Shown: positions 9,571 through 18,454 of the stretch, piece after piece
How the letters are laid out: each line of letters starts with the position of its first letter
Position numbering within the stretch: position 1 is the first letter of the stretch
NCBI RefSeq assembly: GCF_023734775.1
Contig: NZ_AP025732.1
Coordinates: 6,570,501-6,634,500, forward strand
Direction of reading: 5' to 3'
From: Nostoc cf. commune SO-36
Lineage (GTDB): Bacteria; Cyanobacteriota; Cyanobacteriia; Cyanobacteriales; Nostocaceae
DNA length: 64,000 nt
Notes under the pieces: model-generated
What the model was told of the DNA's origin: nothing
The model's input: the letters and a program-made list of their open reading frames with translations, nothing else
Databases searched by the model: none
Translations under genes and position numbers: made by a program

Positions 9571-9790
9571 CGTAACCTATTCCCTTCTTTATTCCCCATT
9601 TATAAAGAATTCGCTGCCAATATATTAAATATTGATCGAATATGCGTCACAATTAATACTGCCACCAAAATTAATTGATAAACTACAATTTCTATGTAGG
9701 TCTACTTTAGTCAGGGATAGCCAATTGTGGCGACCTTGGATCTTATAGTGGCTAGAAGCACCTTGGAACGGGAATAGAGGAACTTCCACT

Positions 9791-11764
9791 ATGCTGATTT
9801 GCCCTCAGTGTAAATTTGAAAACCCCAATAGCAATAAATTCTGTCAAAGCTGTGGCACATCCCTGACTCACAAGGTCTGTCCTGAATGCAGTACTGATGA
9901 TGTCCCTGTGAATGCACTAAGTTGTTATAACTGTGGCACGGAATGTGGAACAGTGTTTTGGGCAATTATTACTAAAGAAACAACTGGGGAAGCTTTAGGA
10001 GATCAAGAAGATTTGGGAGATAAGGAAGCAATATCTTCCTCATCTCCTCTATCCCCAACTCAGATTCTATTAGGCTCCTATTTAGACTCCCAAGAGCGCT
10101 ATCAATTGTTAGATCCGCTACCTACCCAAACGGAAACTGCCACCATTACTGATGTGGGTGTGAGAGTTTTAGACTGCCAGCCATATCAAATATCACCCAT
10201 TGAGGCAGTGCTAGCAAGTCAGGAATCAGATTTGCTAACCCCATCAGTGGAAGCAAGGGGAATTCCTCACCTTGCTAAACTTTATATTGCCTTACAATCC
10301 CAAGGTGAGCGGGGTATACCGCCGATTCACGATGCATGGCAACAGGGTGATATACAGGTAGTCATCATCGAAGATCGCTCGGATTGGCAGCATTTAGTCG
10401 ACCTATGGCAAGAAGAAACAACGAGTTCGTTAAAAATTTTACACTGGTGTTATGAAATGGCCCAACTTTGGGCAGTGTTGGAACCAGTAAATTGTCGTCA
10501 AAGCCTTTTAGATTTGTCGAATTTGCGATTGGATGAGGATCAAACACTAGCGCTACAAAGGTTGTATGTAGAATCATCGAATTCTCAGGTTGCCACTGAG
10601 TTGCCAGAAGATGCCCAAGCCGAAACATCTGCCATTCCAGAGGAAGCATTAACTATCCAAGCTTTGGGGCGGGTTTGGCAAGCGCTATTTCGGCAGTCTC
10701 AACGCACTCAATTTGGCTCTGTAGTCCAAATGTTGGGGGATTTAGAGGTAGGTAAGATTGAGACGATCGCACATTTGCGATCGCGTTTAGAGGAAATCTC
10801 TATTGAACTGGAAGCGTTAGCAACCGCAACTTTGCCCCCAGTAAAGGAGGAAAATACTGCTGTGTCCACTATCCCGCAATCAGATGAGCCAGAAGATATC
10901 ATTAGCAAAGCTGATGATATGCCAACTGTTGTGCTAGCGATGCAGTTAAGTAGTTTGGAAGATGCGGGACGCACAGATGTGGGTCGTCAACGTCATCATA
11001 ACGAAGACTACTTTGGCATTGAAACCAAAAGTAATAAACTGGAATTTCCCAAAAGTCGAGTTCTGCAAGGGCATGGTTTGTATATTCTCTGTGATGGTAT
11101 GGGTGGACACGCTGGCGGCGAGATAGCCAGTGAGTTGGCAGTTAACACCCTACGGCAATACTTTCAAGAACACTGGATTACAAACCAACTGCCAACAGAA
11201 GATAGTATTCGTGAAGCAGTGTATTTAGCTAATGAGGCGATTTACAAACTTAACCAACAAGATGCCCGTTCTGGAGTAGGGCGTATGGGTACAACTCTGG
11301 TAATGCTGTTAATTCAAGATACTCAAGCAGCATTTGCTCATGTAGGAGATAGCCGTCTCTATCGTTTGACGCGCAAGCAGGGGCTAGAACAAGTCACAGT
11401 AGATCACGAAGTTGGGCAACGGGAAATTATGCGAGGAGTGGAAGCAAGCATCGCTTATGCCCGCCCAGACGCCTACCAACTAACCCAAGCTTTAGGGCCT
11501 CGTGATGACAACGCGATTAATCCCGATGTCGGCTTTTTCGAGATCAATGAAGATACTCTTTTGCTGTTGGTATCGGACGGTCTATCAGATAATGATTTAA
11601 TAGAAACCCATTGGCAGACTCACTTAGAACCCTTACTTAGTTCTGGTGCTAACTTAGAACGGGGCGTTACAGATTTAATTGAGTTAGCCAATCAACACAA
11701 TGGTCATGACAACATTACTGGTATACTAATTCGGGCAAAAGTACGCCCAAATTTGGAAAGTTGA
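9791..11764 (+). CDS. PP2C-type Ser/Thr protein phosphatase with N-terminal double zinc ribbon
   Basis: A 657-residue protein. Residues 1-60 hold two treble-clef ribbons (CPQC...CQSC, then CPEC...CYNC). A poorly conserved middle of about 300 residues includes a pseudokinase-like stretch (LKILHWCYEMAQLWAVLEPVNC). The C-terminal PP2C domain (about 395-650) has the metal and phosphate motifs DVGRQRHHNEDYFG, LCDGMGGHAGGE, HVGDSRLYR, VSDGLSDND and GHDNITGIL. It should remove phosphate from Ser/Thr. The neighbouring FHA kinase, 150 bp downstream on the same strand, is the likely partner. A purine-rich AGAGGAA precedes the ATG. Confidence 0.9.
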   Translation: MLICPQCKFENPNSNKFCQSCGTSLTHKVCPECSTDDVPVNALSCYNCGTECGTVFWAIITKETTGEALGDQEDLGDKEAISSSSPLSPTQILLGSYLDSQERYQLLDPLPTQTETATITDVGVRVLDCQPYQISPIEAVLASQESDLLTPSVEARGIPHLAKLYIALQSQGERGIPPIHDAWQQGDIQVVIIEDRSDWQHLVDLWQEETTSSLKILHWCYEMAQLWAVLEPVNCRQSLLDLSNLRLDEDQTLALQRLYVESSNSQVATELPEDAQAETSAIPEEALTIQALGRVWQALFRQSQRTQFGSVVQMLGDLEVGKIETIAHLRSRLEEISIELEALATATLPPVKEENTAVSTIPQSDEPEDIISKADDMPTVVLAMQLSSLEDAGRTDVGRQRHHNEDYFGIETKSNKLEFPKSRVLQGHGLYILCDGMGGHAGGEIASELAVNTLRQYFQEHWITNQLPTEDSIREAVYLANEAIYKLNQQDARSGVGRMGTTLVMLLIQDTQAAFAHVGDSRLYRLTRKQGLEQVTVDHEVGQREIMRGVEASIAYARPDAYQLTQALGPRDDNAINPDVGFFEINEDTLLLLVSDGLSDNDLIETHWQTHLEPLLSSGANLERGVTDLIELANQHNGHDNITGILIRAKVRPNLES

Positions 11765-11899
11765 AAAGAAATGGGCATGGGGCATAGAGCATGGGTAATA
11801 AGAAGAAAGAACAATCTCTAATTCCCAATTGACAAATCCGCAAATTAACCTCAAAGCTTTATAAATCATGGGTCAAAACCTAATTTACGGATAAGTTTA

Positions 11900-11931
11900 A
11901 TGCCCAATGCCCAATGCCCAATGCCCAATCC
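11900..11931 (+). repeat. TGCCCAA heptamer repeat overlapping the kinase start
   Basis: Consecutive ATGCCCA units place ATG codons in all three frames (11900, 11907, 11914). The ATG at 11914 is in frame with the FHA kinase, so the repeat may supply its start codon. Confidence 0.8.
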
Positions 11932-13242
11932 CAGATCATTTACCTTGTAGGTTGTATTGTGGTTAGTCTGACCCTGTTAGAACCGCAACAGAAAACGCCC
12001 CTCCAGCAGTGGTGCTTTGAGAACTCCTCCATAATTCGGATTGGTCGAGCGGCAGATAATCACGTTGTTTTAACTGATAGTTTAGTTTCGCGGCATCATC
12101 TAGAACTTCGACAAGTCGGTTCTGCTAGCAATGGCGGTACTTGGCAGCTGATTAGTCAGGGTACAAATGGGACTTTTCTCAACGGTATTCTTGTAATTCA
12201 GAGTCCGTTGCCAGATAATTCTCTGTTGCAACTGGCGCAGGGAGGCCCAATACTGCAATTCCAAATTCAGGATGTAACAGTACTGGAAACTAGTGTGCGA
12301 TCGCCACAAATGCCGGGGACAGAAGAAAATGCTGTTGAGACATTCTACTCAGCAAAATATCTGGCAAATTCATCTTACACTTGCACGCATGAAGGTAACT
12401 CGCCAAATAATTTATTCTGCATCCACTGCGGTCAACCTCTCTCAGTGCAACAGAAGATTCGACATTATCAGGTGTTGCGAACTCTTGGACAAGGAGGGAT
12501 GGGTACTACCTATCTCGCTTGGGATGCAGCTGGTCAGATTGTGGGTATGCCCAAAGTGCTGGTATTGAAGGAAATGAATGCCGATATGGCAAAAATTGCC
12601 AAAGCTCAAGAGTTATTTGAGCGGGAGGCGCATACTCTCAAATCCCTTAACCATCCGGGAATTCCCAAGTATTACGATTTCTTTGTAGAAGATGGCAAGA
12701 AATACTTGGCAATGGAATTAATCCAGGGACAAGATTTAGAGAAACGTGTCTATACCACTGGCCCAGTGACACCAAGCCAGGCGATCGCTTGGATGATTCA
12801 AATTTGTGATATTTTAGAATATCTTCATAGCCAAGAGCCTCCACTAATTCACCGCGATATTAAACCCGCCAACTTAATGGTGCGAAGTTCACTAAATCGC
12901 ATAGTAGTACTTGATTTTGGCGCTGTTAAAGAGATTGGTACAGCGCCCGGTACTAGAATTGGTGCAGAAGGTTACTGCGCCCCCGAACAAGAACGAGGAC
13001 AACCTTTGACTCAATCTGATTTATATGCAATTGGGCCAACATTGATTTTTTTGCTCACAGGCGAAAACCCTTTCAAGTATTACCGCCAACGGGGGCGAAA
13101 CTTCAGGTTTGATGTGGCAAAAGTTCCCACCATTAGTTCCCAATTAAGAGATGTGATTGACCACGTTACAGAACCATTGCCACGCGATCGCTATCAAACT
13201 GCAAAGGAATTAGCTGCGGCGTTAGCTGGTTGCCAAGTTTAG
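11914..13242 (+). CDS. FHA domain / zinc-ribbon / Ser-Thr protein kinase
   Basis: A 442-residue protein. An FHA phosphothreonine-binding domain covers about 38-100 (IRIGRAADNHVVL, SRHHLEL, NGTFLNG). A degenerate zinc ribbon follows at about 156-175 (CTHEGNSPNNLFCIHC). A Hanks-type kinase runs from about 184 to the end: GQGGMGTTYLAWD, Lys219, HRDIKPANLM with Asp315, DFGAVKE, GYCAPEQ. There is no transmembrane segment. The start is uncertain, because the only in-frame ATG lies in a heptamer repeat and the FHA domain begins about 38 codons later. It follows the PP2C gene with a related ribbon, suggesting a kinase-phosphatase module. Confidence 0.88.
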   Translation: MPNAQSQIIYLVGCIVVSLTLLEPQQKTPLQQWCFENSSIIRIGRAADNHVVLTDSLVSRHHLELRQVGSASNGGTWQLISQGTNGTFLNGILVIQSPLPDNSLLQLAQGGPILQFQIQDVTVLETSVRSPQMPGTEENAVETFYSAKYLANSSYTCTHEGNSPNNLFCIHCGQPLSVQQKIRHYQVLRTLGQGGMGTTYLAWDAAGQIVGMPKVLVLKEMNADMAKIAKAQELFEREAHTLKSLNHPGIPKYYDFFVEDGKKYLAMELIQGQDLEKRVYTTGPVTPSQAIAWMIQICDILEYLHSQEPPLIHRDIKPANLMVRSSLNRIVVLDFGAVKEIGTAPGTRIGAEGYCAPEQERGQPLTQSDLYAIGPTLIFLLTGENPFKYYRQRGRNFRFDVAKVPTISSQLRDVIDHVTEPLPRDRYQTAKELAAALAGCQV

Positions 13243-13314
13243 GGAGTGGGGAGTGGGGAGTGGTGAATATTAAAAATTCCTATTCCCTATTCCCTACTCC
13301 CTATTCCCTATTCC
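13243..13314. repeat. GGAGTGG and TATTCCC heptamer repeats
   Basis: Short runs of GGGAGTG followed by ATTCCCT-type heptamers fill the space between the kinase stop and the convergent DUF4327 gene. They belong to the STRR class and show no coding potential. Confidence 0.75.
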
Positions 13315-13533
13315 CTATTCCTCATCCCAAGTTTCTACAGCTAGCAATTCACTAACTGGGTCTTGCATACTAAAGCCAAAGTCTTGCAGTTCCTGTTTCC
13401 AGTGCTGCCATTCATTACCGTAGAGCAAAGCGATTTTCCAGATGCTATCGCTTGGCTTGATAATGTTCGATTCTATGAGTGATTGCACGTTGCGCTGCAA
13501 TTTCACCATCGGGTGAATCACTTTTTGAGTCAT
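13315..13533 (-). CDS. DUF4327 family small protein
   Basis: A 72-residue protein (MTQKVIHPMVKLQRNVQSL, then KPSDSIWKIALLYGNEW, ending ELLAVETWDEE). It matches the cyanobacteria-specific DUF4327 family, which is highly conserved but of unknown function. It has no signal peptide or membrane segment. It is convergent with the FHA kinase. It was recognised from memory of the family, not from a search. Confidence 0.8.
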   Translation of the reverse strand: MTQKVIHPMVKLQRNVQSLIESNIIKPSDSIWKIALLYGNEWQHWKQELQDFGFSMQDPVSELLAVETWDEE

Positions 13534-13855
13534 AACCTCGATTGAATTCTGATTTTGTTGGTAAATACTTGATTAAAACTGCTTCCCATTCTGCAATTGT
13601 TGACGGGTCGTAGAGTGGGGTAATTTGGTAAAGCTAGTCTCAACTTTCTAACCATACCATAACAAACTCTACTAAGTTAGTACTAAATTCGGTTTTGTAC
13701 GGTAATTACTACCACAAAACCCCAATTTTACTAAGCAGAGTAGAAATGTCTGCTGTTGTTCATTATAAACGTTATTTAGGATATCGCAAACATCTGGCAT
13801 TAGGTAGATTCATCGTAAATCTTTATATAATCTTAATATTTTGCTTAGTAAATAA
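13534..13855. other. Intergenic, nothing recognised
   Basis: About 320 bases between the DUF4327 start and a glycosyltransferase remnant. AT-rich. No open frame, hairpin or repeat could be supported. Confidence 0.5.
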
Positions 13856-14021
13856 CATCTTATTGACCCGTTAGAAGTTGGTTTACCAATCGTCATAAGA
13901 AATGGAAACTCATTCCGTTCTTTGATGGGATCAGCACTTTTGCGAGAACTTCAGGTAAGCGATCTAATTACGGGCAGTGAAGAATCTTATATACAGCTAG
14001 CGATCGCACAAGCCAAAGCAG
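13856..14021 (+). pseudogene. Fragment of a SPINDLY/GT41-type glycosyltransferase
   Basis: Reads DPLEVGLPIVIRNGNSFRSL followed by MGSALLRELQVSDLITGSEE. This matches the nucleotide-sugar-binding C-terminal region of O-GlcNAc transferase-like proteins; the full homologue at 14735-16948 has TLETLWMGIPLVTRVGEQFA in the same place. An in-frame TAA at 13853 precedes it and the family similarity ends after AIAQAKA. It is a remnant of a second gene of this family, opposite in orientation to the intact one. Confidence 0.6.
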
Positions 14022-14189
14022 AAGCTCTTCCATCCTGCCATGTAGATACAGCGCTTCCCGCTATTATGCAATACAGTTTTTCTTATTGCCTCTCTCCTAA
14101 CATAGCTTTTAGCTTTGAGGATGTACCTCATAGCTGCCGGAAGTGCTGTAGCTTAAGTTTAAGGACGCAGTGGCAACGGAAAAACAATA

Positions 14190-14516
14190 ATGACACAGGA
14201 ACCAGTTTTTGAAGAAAGCAGTGGCAACGTATTCGCTGACCTGGGTTTGTCGAATGCTTCAGAACTTTTTACGCGGGGCAAAATAGGGATTGAGGTACTC
14301 CGCCTCCTCTCTCAACGCAACTTGAAACAGCGCGAAATTAGCGAACTTCTTGGCATTCCTCAACCAGAAGTATCTCTTTTGATGAAAGGAGAGTTTCAAC
14401 GGTTCAGCGAAGGCAAACTCCTCATTTTCCTCAAGCGACTCGATACGGAAATCACCTTGCATCTTCGCCCTCGTCATGCGTCGGGCCAATCTGCTGAAAC
14501 TGTGATATCGCTATAG
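14190..14516 (+). CDS. XRE-family helix-turn-helix regulator (HigA-like)
   Basis: A 108-residue protein with a helix-turn-helix around residues 45-75 (LSQRNLKQREISELLGIPQP, EVSLLMKGEFQRFSEGKL) and a C-terminal ITLHLRPRH strand. This form is typical of antitoxin-type XRE proteins that follow a RelE/HigB-like toxin gene. No convincing toxin is visible upstream; the preceding 170 bases are disturbed. It could be an orphan antitoxin or a transcription regulator. Confidence 0.75.
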   Translation: MTQEPVFEESSGNVFADLGLSNASELFTRGKIGIEVLRLLSQRNLKQREISELLGIPQPEVSLLMKGEFQRFSEGKLLIFLKRLDTEITLHLRPRHASGQSAETVISL

Positions 14517-14683
14517 GGCAAAACCTGCCTATACAAGTTAAAAATTTTGCTTTTTCCTCAGTCCACAAAGGTGGACTTTGCTTGTGTAGTAGTAAATTAC
14601 ATATCGCTTCTCATTTGGATGCAATACGCTCTAACCTCTCTCCAAACCTCTATTTTAAAACGAAAGAGGCTTTGAATCTTACT

Positions 14684-14706
14684 CCCCTTCCCTTGTAGGG
14701 AAGGGG
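14684..14706. terminator. GC-rich hairpin between convergent genes
   Basis: CCCCTTCCCT, loop TGT, AGGGAAGGGG: a 10-bp perfect stem between the XRE gene and the convergent GT41 gene. It is part of a dispersed repeat type but is positioned as a possible bidirectional terminator. Confidence 0.45.
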
Positions 14707-14734
14707 CTGGGGGTTAGGTCTACATTCCATGTGA

Positions 14735-16948
14735 TTAAGAACCGCTATATTTCTGCCACATCTGTTGATAGGCATTCTCCATTTCACGGGCAAATTTCTT
14801 ACCATTCCACAGAGGTGATGTTTGCCTTGACTGTCGCAGTTTCCAAGCAATTTGCTGCCTTAATACAGCATCTTTACCCAAGCGGATACCCCACTGGATA
14901 TACTCTTCATCAGTCCAGGCGATGCCTTCTGTAATTCCTGCATTCATCATCATGGTGTAACTATTACGAGCGGCAAATTGCTCTCCAACTCTAGTTACTA
15001 AGGGAATACCCATCCAAAGGGTTTCTAAGGTTGTAGTAGCTCCGTTGTAGGGATATGTATCTAATACAACATCAGCAATGGTTAAATTTGCTCTGTGGAC
15101 AGTTTCAGAGGGATCTTGAGGCAAAAATCGCAGTCTGGAACACTCTACACCCTCTTCTTCAGCTATTTTGTAGAAAAACTCTTTAATTGCTTCTTCTTCT
15201 GCGTCACCTTTAATCAAGAAGTAGCTATTTGGGACTTCTTTGATTATTTTCATTTGCCATTTTGTGGTTTCAGGATGACGTTTATATCCTCGTTGAGCGC
15301 TGAGATAGATTACAGCATCGCTAGGAATATCTAACTCGTCTCGACGTAGTGTAGGTACACCTACTTCAAAGCCATCAACAGCTATATAAGTATGGGGTAA
15401 TCGCCAAATTTTCTCTGTATAATAATCCTGGGCTGAATCTGGTAATACATAAGGATCAGCGATGAAGTAATCAATTGCAGGTATACCTGATGCATCCCAA
15501 CCCAGCCAAGTTACTTGAATTGGTGCTGGCTTGAGTGCCATCACTTCACTGCTAATATCTAAGGTGATGCTATCTAGGTCTACTAAAATATCTATTTCAT
15601 CTTCATATATTTGTTCAGCAATTTCAAAGGCATTAATTCCTAACTTTCGAGCCTTATAGGATTGATCTACATACCATTCTTGTAAAAAATCATCTACTAG
15701 TTTATAGCTAACTGAGTAGTTATAAATTTCAAATTTATCTCGATTATGATGCTGTATTAGCCAGCGAGCTAGCCAGCCTACAGAATGTCTTCTTAAGGCA
15801 TAAGATACATATCCGATTTTTAAGGGTTTGGTAGAAATTCCTGATCTTTGATTATTTATAATTCGCTGTGAGTAACGCGCTGTTTCTTCACGAGCTATAG
15901 CTTGAATATTATTCTGGAATATCTGCGCTATTTGATTATGAATTTTTCTAAACTCGGCTGGACTGTCTTTAATATGTGGTAATGCAAAGGATGGGGTAAG
16001 TAGACGTAGAGTTCTCACTTCATCTACTGCAAGTGGCTGTGCTTTGATAAATTCTTGCAGCACACATTCTAACTCTTGGCTAGTTGAGCATATTTCTTGC
16101 CAATATCCGCCAGCAGTCATCAACCCACGTAACACCAAATGAATAGCAAAAATTTTATCAGCTAGTTTTTTTGATAGAGAATAACACAATTTAGCTTTTT
16201 CTATTCCCAATGCATAGTTTTTAGAATCTTGATAAAAAATAGCTAAATGTCGTAAGGTTTCTAGTTCTTCTGGATCTAAGCGCAAATATAACTCTAAAAT
16301 CTGCGCTGCTACTTTAGGCTGCTTGAATGTATGACCAATTTTAATTGCCGCAGGTAGAAGTATGTTGAAGCCTTGCTGTGGATTGGCAAAGTAAAATAAA
16401 CAAGCTTCTACTAAGTCTAGATATGATGGATGTAAAGGTTGAGTTTCAAGAACTTTTTGTAAGACTTGGTTTAATAATTCTGAATTTAAATCTAAAATTT
16501 CTCTAGAGTTTAATAATAGGATAATTCCAGACTCATTTAATTGTGTGCCATCAAAATTATCTAGTTTGATAGACAGTTGAATAATCTCTAACAAATTATT
16601 GATATCAGAGGGATTAATTTCTCGGATATGCTGACGGATTAGCCAGGATATAGAAAATTCTTCGAGATATTCTCGTCGTTCTGCCTCTACTTGTAAAACT
16701 TTAATTAATTCTGTTGTGTGAAGTTGAATTTTTTCTTCTTCAATTTCTGCTATTACTAGCATCCAAGTCATTTGTGCTTCTGTTTCTTGCCCTTGCAACA
16801 GTAGGGTTAGCCCCAAATGCCAGTAATTGGAGATTATTTCAGGTTCAGCAGTAATTGCTTTTTCATATAGATATGCTGCTTGAGCATATTCACCTGCAAT
16901 TAAATGTTGATAAGCTTCAGCCTGGAAATTCGTGATATTAGTAATCAT
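14735..16948 (-). CDS. TPR protein with O-GlcNAc transferase-like (SPINDLY, GT41) domain
   Basis: A 737-residue protein. The N-terminal ~300 residues are TPR-like helices (AGEYAQAAYLYEKAITAEPE, SNYWHLGLTLLLQGQ). The C-terminal half is a GT41 two-lobe domain: LKIGYVSYALRRHSVGWLA, DILVDLDSITLDIS, PIQVTWLGWDASGIPAIDYF, then ADVVLDTYPYNGATTTLETL. It should transfer a sugar (UDP-GlcNAc or another donor) to protein Ser/Thr. The acceptor is unknown. The pilin-like gene immediately upstream on the same strand makes pilin or surface-protein glycosylation a reasonable guess. No signal peptide is seen. Confidence 0.85.
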   Translation of the reverse strand: MITNITNFQAEAYQHLIAGEYAQAAYLYEKAITAEPEIISNYWHLGLTLLLQGQETEAQMTWMLVIAEIEEEKIQLHTTELIKVLQVEAERREYLEEFSISWLIRQHIREINPSDINNLLEIIQLSIKLDNFDGTQLNESGIILLLNSREILDLNSELLNQVLQKVLETQPLHPSYLDLVEACLFYFANPQQGFNILLPAAIKIGHTFKQPKVAAQILELYLRLDPEELETLRHLAIFYQDSKNYALGIEKAKLCYSLSKKLADKIFAIHLVLRGLMTAGGYWQEICSTSQELECVLQEFIKAQPLAVDEVRTLRLLTPSFALPHIKDSPAEFRKIHNQIAQIFQNNIQAIAREETARYSQRIINNQRSGISTKPLKIGYVSYALRRHSVGWLARWLIQHHNRDKFEIYNYSVSYKLVDDFLQEWYVDQSYKARKLGINAFEIAEQIYEDEIDILVDLDSITLDISSEVMALKPAPIQVTWLGWDASGIPAIDYFIADPYVLPDSAQDYYTEKIWRLPHTYIAVDGFEVGVPTLRRDELDIPSDAVIYLSAQRGYKRHPETTKWQMKIIKEVPNSYFLIKGDAEEEAIKEFFYKIAEEEGVECSRLRFLPQDPSETVHRANLTIADVVLDTYPYNGATTTLETLWMGIPLVTRVGEQFAARNSYTMMMNAGITEGIAWTDEEYIQWGIRLGKDAVLRQQIAWKLRQSRQTSPLWNGKKFAREMENAYQQMWQKYSGS

Positions 16949-16979
16949 GAGTAGTTAAGTAAGTGGGGGATAAAATAGA

Positions 16980-17061
16980 AATACTCCCTGTCTCAATTAA
17001 TAATACCCATTTAATAAGCAAAGTAATAAAATGGGTAATATTATGGAGTTCAGGGAGTATT
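16980..17061. promoter_or_regulatory. Long imperfect hairpin between pilin and GT41 genes
   Basis: AATACTCCCTG at 16980 pairs with CAGGGAGTATT at 17051, and inside it TAATACCCATTT pairs with AAATGGGTAATATTA. The ~80-nt structure lies in the 234-bp gap downstream of the pilin and just upstream of the GT41 start on the minus strand. It could terminate the pilin transcript or form the GT41 leader. Confidence 0.5.
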
Positions 17062-17182
17062 TGACGATTATCTCAATAAATAAAAGTGGACAGATAATTC
17101 TATCCACTTATGCCTAGTACCTAACTCAACTGAAGAAATTGATTGAAGCGTTGAGTAGTTACTTGATGAGTGCATAAACTAT

Positions 17183-17755
17183 TTACTTAGCTAAAGACGT
17201 ATATCCATCGTGACATTTTGTAGCAGTACCATCTACTGGAATCTCAGTGGCAGTATATGATTCAGACCCTGTTTTTGCGGCTGTATTATTTCCAGGGAGT
17301 TCAGATTCACATAATAAAGCTACAGTTGTTGCTTCGCTTGTAGATTCAACAGTTGTCACCCCTACGCCACCAAGGTAAACTTTGAGAGGACTTAAAGCTG
17401 TTTTAAGCTGTGCGAAATTGGTCACTATAGTCGAGCTAGCGTCCCTAATACCGTACTCATAATTTTCAGTTTGTGTTTTGACTCCAAGACCTAACTTACC
17501 AAAATCATCTTGTGTAGCAAACTTATTATTTTCTAAATAGTAAGCTTGTTGCGCTCTGTTCATTGCACCGATAGTTGTTTTTGCTTCAACTTGTTTCGCT
17601 TTATTAGCTTGGTTCAAGAAAGAAGGTAGAGCAATAGCTGACAGAATACCAATGATGATAATAACAACCAACAATTCGATTAAGGTGAAACCTTCTTCGT
17701 TTTTCTTTTTGTTAAGAATGTGTTGGAGAAACTTTGCTTTCAATTCGGTTTTCAT
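17183..17755 (-). CDS. Type IV pilin-like protein (PilA family)
   Basis: A 190-residue prepilin. A 22-residue leader ends in EEG before FTLIELLVVIIIIG, giving PilD cleavage after Gly22 and the conserved Glu5 in the mature N-terminus. The hydrophobic alpha-1 helix continues to SAIALPSFLNQANKAKQVEA. The C-terminal part contains two cysteines (CESELPG, ATKCHDGYT) likely forming the D-loop disulfide. It should be a major or minor pilin used for motility, adhesion or DNA uptake. It lies alone except for the glycosyltransferase downstream. The high Thr/Ser content offers possible glycosylation sites. Confidence 0.9.
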   Translation of the reverse strand: MKTELKAKFLQHILNKKKNEEGFTLIELLVVIIIIGILSAIALPSFLNQANKAKQVEAKTTIGAMNRAQQAYYLENNKFATQDDFGKLGLGVKTQTENYEYGIRDASSTIVTNFAQLKTALSPLKVYLGGVGVTTVESTSEATTVALLCESELPGNNTAAKTGSESYTATEIPVDGTATKCHDGYTSLAK

Positions 17756-17986
17756 AAGTGTTTTCCCTGGTGTAGGAAGTGGTTGTGTGTTCTAGATGTA
17801 ACTTACCCTCTTGCGTTTGGTTTGATATCACCCCACCAAAAAATTTTTGACTAAAAAATATAGCGTTTCTGTTTTGGATGTAATGCGCCCCTACCAAATC
17901 CCTATATTCCACATAATTGAAAACAACTAAATCTCGTCTACCTTGATAACTGTAGTTTTTCGCCAAGAGACTGAGATTGCTTCCTT

Positions 17987-18230
17987 AAAGGTTGTTTGAA
18001 AAGTGTTTTGCTGTGACTTTACGCACTTTTAGATCCGCGCTGGCTCTCCTTAAAAAGGCTACGGGTATACACAAGTCTTCTAGAGTTGCAGCCAGAGCCT
18101 TTTGATCCCCCCAACCCCCCTTAAAAAGGGGGGCAAAAAGCAAAAGCTCTCAAAGTCCCCCTTTTTAAGGGGGATTTAGGGGGATCTAAAACTTTTGATA
18201 CCGACAATAGGACTTTTCAAACATCCTTTT
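17987..18230. mobile_element. MITE-like element with terminal inverted repeats
   Basis: AAGGTTGTTTGAAAAGT at the left end (17988) is matched by the complement ACTTTTCAAACATCCTT at the right (18212 on). The ~240-bp interior holds an inner palindrome from GATCCCCCCAA to TTAGGGGGATC. No coding frame. Related sequence occurs at 47771-48123 and in pieces near 28600-28760. Confidence 0.7.
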
Positions 18231-18335
18231 ATACCATTTCACTTTAATAATCATACAAATATGCTGGTAAGGGCATGGCAATGCCATGCCCCTACAAGAA
18301 ATCTATATGTATCAGGATTTTCATAAATTGGTATA

Positions 18336-18367
18336 AAACCCAACAAAGCCTTGATAATGTTGGGTTT
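18336..18367. terminator. Hairpin downstream of bioD
   Basis: AAACCCAACA pairs with TGTTGGGTTT around a 12-base loop, about 90 bp beyond the bioD stop on the minus strand. The symmetrical A/T flanks let it act on either strand. A second palindrome (GGGCATGGCA...TGCCATGCCC) lies just outside it near 18270. Confidence 0.55.
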
Positions 18368-18454
18368 CGTTCCTCAACCCAACCTACACCAGTTTTATTT
18401 TTTAGCCTTAACTGAACCGTATTGATCTAAAAAGGGCATCGAAGAAATGCTAGT

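Noticed and set aside
13922..14212. Full-length 96-residue gene before the XRE regulator, as a toxin
   Set aside because: Its start is the tail of a glycosyltransferase fragment and the remainder matches no toxin motif. Kept only as a remnant.
17712..17966. Minus-strand frame overlapping the pilin start
   Set aside because: Out of frame with the pilin, no family features. It lies in the pilin promoter region.
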